From: Chloroflexota bacterium
GTDB lineage: Bacteria > Chloroflexota > Limnocylindria > QHBO01
Direction of reading: 5' to 3'
Length of the DNA: 9,292 nucleotides
Assembly: GCA_020848055.1 (NCBI GenBank)
Contig: JADLBB010000159.1
Span: 1-9,292, forward strand
The position numbers and the translations under genes are program-made. The notes under the pieces are model-generated. The model was not told the origin of the DNA. It worked only from the letters and a program-made list of their open reading frames with translations, and did no database searches. Each line of letters opens with the position of its first letter. Within the stretch, counting starts at the first letter, position 1. Of the stretch, positions 6,915-9,292 are shown one piece after another.

Positions 6915-7799
6915 ATGAAACTGCATCTCGTCGACGCCACGTTCGAGCTGTTCCGCGCGTACTACTCGCGCCCGCCGCGCCAGGCGCCGGATGGGCGGCC
7001 GGTCAACGCCGTGCAGGGCCTGGTCGACTCGATGCTATCGCTCCTGCGCGAACCGGACGTGACCCACATCGGCGCCGCGACCGATCACGTCATCGAGTCG
7101 TGGCGCAACGACATGTTTCCCGGCTACAAGTCGAGCGCCGGCGTCGATCCAGCGCTCCTCGCCCAGTTCCGCGACGCGGAGCGCGCCATGATCGCGCTCG
7201 GCATGCTCGTCTGGCCGATGGTCTCCGACGAGGCGGACGACGCCATCGCCACAGCGGTCGCCCGTTTCGGCGACGACCCTCGCATCGAGCAGGTCGTCAT
7301 CTGTTCGGTGGACAAAGACCTGGGCCAGCTGGTGGACGGGACGCGGATCGTGCTGCGCGACCGGATGCGCACCATCACCTACGATGAGGCGGGGATCATC
7401 GCCAAGTTTGGCGTGCCGCCGGCATCGATCCCCGACTACCTCGCCCTGGTCGGCGACAGCAGCGACGGCTATCCGGGCCTGCCCGGCTGGGGGGCCAAGA
7501 GCACGGCCACCGTGCTCGCCAAGTTCGGGCACCTCGAGGCGATTCCCGCATCGGTCCTGGACTGGGAGGTCGACGTGCGCGGCGCGAGCAAGTTGGCGGC
7601 GACGCTGGCGGCCCAGCGTGAGGATGCGTACCTGTATCGCACGCTGGCGACGCTCAACCGCGACTCCGACCTTGGCGCTCAGACCCGCACGCTCGACGAT
7701 CTCGAGTGGCACGGCGTGCCGCGCGAGGCCTTCATCGGCCTGTGCGACGAGCTCGGCTTCGACACCGTGCGCGAACGGGTGCACCGCTGGAAGGGGTGA
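6915..7799 (+). CDS. Stand-alone 5'-3' exonuclease (PolA N-terminal/FEN-like)
   Basis: A 294-aa protein of the flap/5'-3' exonuclease family that forms the N-terminal nuclease of DNA polymerase I; here it has no polymerase domain. Conserved metal-site acidic motifs are present in order: Asp7 (LVDAT), Asp57 (ATDHVIESWR, followed by PGYKSS), the DEADD cluster at 105-109, SVDKDL at 131-136 and GDSSDGYPGLPGWGAKST at 180-197, the last being the helix-3-turn-helix entry that grips DNA. It probably removes 5' flaps or RNA primers in repair or replication. The N-terminal motif departs from the usual IDG, and the usual SDN is SDG here, so it is a divergent paralogue of the PolA domain. Start ATG 6915 is the first in-frame start, with a -10-like box just upstream. 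It lies on its own between two structured intergenic regions. Confidence 0.9.
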   Translation: MKLHLVDATFELFRAYYSRPPRQAPDGRPVNAVQGLVDSMLSLLREPDVTHIGAATDHVIESWRNDMFPGYKSSAGVDPALLAQFRDAERAMIALGMLVWPMVSDEADDAIATAVARFGDDPRIEQVVICSVDKDLGQLVDGTRIVLRDRMRTITYDEAGIIAKFGVPPASIPDYLALVGDSSDGYPGLPGWGAKSTATVLAKFGHLEAIPASVLDWEVDVRGASKLAATLAAQREDAYLYRTLATLNRDSDLGAQTRTLDDLEWHGVPREAFIGLCDELGFDTVRERVHRWKG

Positions 7800-7811
7800 T
7801 GTTCCAGGGTC

Positions 7812-7836
7812 ATTCGTAACTCGCTCGGTTACGAAT
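7812..7836. repeat. Perfect 9-bp stem-loop downstream of the exonuclease gene
   Basis: ATTCGTAAC (7812-7820) and GTTACGAAT (7828-7836) form a perfect stem with a 7-nt loop, 12 nt after the exonuclease stop. The arms are AT-rich against a strongly GC-rich background, so chance is unlikely. No T-run follows, so it may end the transcript in a factor-dependent way, or serve as a binding site in the region upstream of the SpoIID-like gene. Confidence 0.6.
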
Positions 7837-7898
7837 AGCCGCGCCCCACCATGAACGCCCCGTACTTTCGGTGGAGTGCGGTGCGGTCCGGGGGCCAA

Positions 7899-7904
7899 TA
7901 GCCT
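7899..7904 (+). promoter_or_regulatory. -10-like box of the SpoIID-like gene
   Basis: TAGCCT ends 9 nt before the ATG at 7914, with no Shine-Dalgarno and no clear -35. It is the same hexamer at nearly the same distance as before the dehydrogenase homologue. Confidence 0.45.
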
Positions 7905-7913
7905 GACCACCCT

Positions 7914-9194
7914 ATGCAGCGATCCCCCATCGCGGCGAGCGTGCTCGCCGTGCTCATCGGCGCCGCCGCGCTGGGACAACTGGCAGCCCCGACTCCAGCC
8001 CGGGCCGCCGTCGAATGCGGCACCTACGCCTCGGAAACGACGCCGCCCCCGACCATTCGCGTCTTCCGCACCGCGACCGGCGCCGTCGACACCGTCGACT
8101 TCCGCACGTACGTCGCCAACGTCCTGTCCCGCGAGTGGATCAGCAGCTGGACGACCGAGTCGCTGCGCTCCGGTGCCCTGGCGGTCAAGAACTACGCCTG
8201 GTACCAGGTCCTCCATTGGCGCGGCTACGTCAACGAGGCGAACGAGTGCTTCGACGTGTTCGACTCGACCCGCGACCAGCACTACGACCCATCCCGCCCG
8301 ACATACCCGTCCATGGCGGCCGCCGTCGACGACACGTGGGCGACGCTGGCGCTCAAGGGCGGACGCATCTTCGCCACGTACTACAACGCCGGCGCGCCCA
8401 ACGAGCCATGTGGCGCCAACGTCAACGGTTGGCAGATGTTCCAGTGGGGCACCCAGGCCTGCGGCCTGGCCGGGCTGAGCGCCGCGCAGATCCTGACCAC
8501 CTACTACACCGGGGTGACCATCACATCGGCTCCACCACCGTCGACGCCCCAACCGACGCCGACGGCCACCCCGCAGCCGACGCCGCAGCCGACGCCGATC
8601 CCACCGACGCCCGGAGCCACCCCGAACCCGGCGCCTTCGATGACGCCCGGAGCGACGGCAACGGCCGAACCGACGGCCACGCCCACACCCACGCCGATGC
8701 CGACGCCCGTCCCCACTCCACCACCGGCCGTCCCCGGACCCGGGGGCGGGCAGAGCCTCGCGGCGCCACCGCCTCCGCCGCCACCCAACCCTGAGCCGAT
8801 CGTTGTGACGACCCAGGATGCGGCCGACCCGGCCTTCGCAGCGCACGCCGACGACCTGCCACCCGCGGCGCGGCCGAGCCCAGGATGGGCGCGGTACCTC
8901 GACTGGTCGCACGAGGCCGTCGGACCGCCACCGACCCCGGTCGCCAAGGCGCCCTCCCTACGCTGGGCGTGGTTCAGGACGCTGTTCGACCGGCTCCTGG
9001 CAAGCCTGGTGGACCGATGGTCAGCCCTGGCCTTCGGTCCCGGCCCTGCCGAGCAGCCGGCCGACGATCAACTCGGCGGCAGCGACGTCCTGCAGGGCGA
9101 GTCCGACCGATTTGAAGATGGTGATGGCCCCGGCTGGTCGCTGCCAATCGGCGCCAATCGCACCAATCTCGACGAGGTCCTGTTCCTGCACTGA
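7914..9194 (+). CDS. Secreted SpoIID/LytB-domain protein with Thr-Pro linker
   Basis: A 426-aa exported protein. Residues 1-32 form a signal peptide with a hydrophobic core and a likely cut after ARA. Residues about 45-200 match the SpoIID/LytB domain, which in sporulation and cell-wall proteins acts on glycan strands: FRTYVANVLSREW (63-75, with Glu74 at the catalytic position), SLRSGALAVKNYAWYQ (83-98) and AVDDTWATLAL (137-147). The usual FHSTSGG stretch is YYNAGAPNEPCG here, so the metal- or substrate-binding side has changed. Four cysteines (35, 112, 166, 183) could form disulfides. Residues about 205-295 are a Thr/Pro-rich linker ending in a run of seven prolines. The C-terminal region about 300-426 is unrecognised, and its last 57 residues or so overlap another gene antisense. 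Peptidoglycan binding or cleavage is likely, but sporulation is not implied. Confidence 0.82.
   Translation: MQRSPIAASVLAVLIGAAALGQLAAPTPARAAVECGTYASETTPPPTIRVFRTATGAVDTVDFRTYVANVLSREWISSWTTESLRSGALAVKNYAWYQVLHWRGYVNEANECFDVFDSTRDQHYDPSRPTYPSMAAAVDDTWATLALKGGRIFATYYNAGAPNEPCGANVNGWQMFQWGTQACGLAGLSAAQILTTYYTGVTITSAPPPSTPQPTPTATPQPTPQPTPIPPTPGATPNPAPSMTPGATATAEPTATPTPTPMPTPVPTPPPAVPGPGGGQSLAAPPPPPPPNPEPIVVTTQDAADPAFAAHADDLPPAARPSPGWARYLDWSHEAVGPPPTPVAKAPSLRWAWFRTLFDRLLASLVDRWSALAFGPGPAEQPADDQLGGSDVLQGESDRFEDGDGPGWSLPIGANRTNLDEVLFLH
8571..8594 (+). repeat. Tandem 12-bp repeat in the Thr-Pro linker
   Basis: Two perfect copies of CCGCAGCCGACG (8571-8582, 8583-8594) encode PQPT units within a longer degenerate Thr/Pro-coding stretch (about 8525-8740). 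Such repeats change length easily by slippage; they simply extend the linker. Confidence 0.75.
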
Positions 9195-9292
9195 GCCGGC
9201 CCCGATGGCGGCGACAACGTCGCCGGCCTCCGCCATGGCAGCACCACGCGAGTCGACGGCGACCAGCGCCGCGCGACTGAACAGGTCCACCG
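9021..9292 (-). CDS. Ornithine cyclodeaminase/mu-crystallin family protein, C-terminal part (5' partial)
   Basis: The frame is open to the window's right edge, so only about the last 90 residues are seen. They carry clear C-terminal signatures of the ornithine cyclodeaminase/mu-crystallin family: VAVDSRGAAMAEAGDVVAA, then QDLVEIGAI, and finally ITIFKSVGLALQDVAAAELI, the strongly conserved FKSVG motif. The family uses NAD(P) to cyclise ornithine to proline, or to reduce or oxidise other imino or amino acids such as alanine and ketimines; the visible part does not tell which. The first visible Met-like codon (GTG at 9288-9290) is internal. The gene converges with the SpoIID-like gene and overlaps its 3' end by 174 nt. 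The conserved residues argue that this frame is real. Confidence 0.85.
   Translation of the reverse strand, partial: VDLFSRAALVAVDSRGAAMAEAGDVVAAIGAGSVQEQDLVEIGAIGADWQRPAGAITIFKSVGLALQDVAAAELIVGRLLGRAGTEGQG

Noticed and set aside
8525..8740. Repetitive stretch considered as a CRISPR-like or satellite array
   Set aside because: The repeats are in-frame Thr/Pro codons of a secreted-protein linker; there are no regular spacers.
7035..8912. Long minus-strand frame across the exonuclease and SpoIID-like genes
   Set aside because: It spans two well-supported plus-strand genes and an intergenic region and shows only biased composition.

Overview
This is a GC-rich (roughly 70% by eye) bacterial chromosomal segment holding nine protein-coding genes, two of them cut by the window edges, with no RNA genes, insertion sequences or CRISPR arrays. 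The gene set (a TPM/DUF2207-type membrane protein, a stand-alone acyl-CoA mutase large subunit, a secreted SpoIID-like protein with a Thr-Pro linker, dodecin) and the many starts without a Shine-Dalgarno but with a -10-like hexamer just upstream suggest a Chloroflexota lineage such as Limnocylindria, or a high-GC actinobacterium. That assignment is an inference from style, not a database match.

Layout, left to right. 1-1401 (+): 3' part of a TPM-like/DUF2207-like membrane protein with a glycine-rich tail. 1460-2251 (+): an unrecognised 263-aa probable DNA-binding protein with a disordered basic N-terminus, a ribbon-helix-helix-like segment, a short coiled coil and a C-terminal winged-helix-like segment. 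2289-2492 (-): dodecin-like protein. 2616-3554 (-): phosphotriesterase-family (Php-like) metallohydrolase. 3690-4961 (+): a Glu/Leu/Phe/Val dehydrogenase homologue that has lost key active-site residues. 5005-6750 (+): an acyl-CoA mutase large subunit with an isobutyryl-CoA-mutase-type pocket. 6915-7799 (+): a stand-alone 5'-3' exonuclease. 7914-9194 (+): a secreted SpoIID/LytB-like protein. 9021-9292 (-): C-terminal part of an ornithine cyclodeaminase/mu-crystallin family protein that runs antisense into the 3' end of the SpoIID-like gene.

The plus-strand dehydrogenase homologue and mutase lie 43 nt apart. If both act on branched-chain carbon, they would sit on an amino-acid to isobutyryl-CoA to butyryl-CoA route, but the dehydrogenase homologue lacks its catalytic lysine, so a regulatory or altered role is equally possible. 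The mutase's B12-binding small subunit is not in the window. The other genes look like independent single-gene units.

The most notable points are: (1) a dehydrogenase-fold protein in which the residues matching K89, K125 and S380 of clostridial GDH are Ser, Ala and Gly; (2) a split in start signals, with five plus-strand genes having a -10-like box 6-12 nt before ATG and no Shine-Dalgarno, while the two complete minus-strand genes have strong Shine-Dalgarno sequences; (3) an inverted repeat filling the promoter spacer of the putative DNA-binding gene; (4) a 174-nt antisense coding overlap at the right end; and (5) several intergenic inverted and phased repeats that the genes do not explain.
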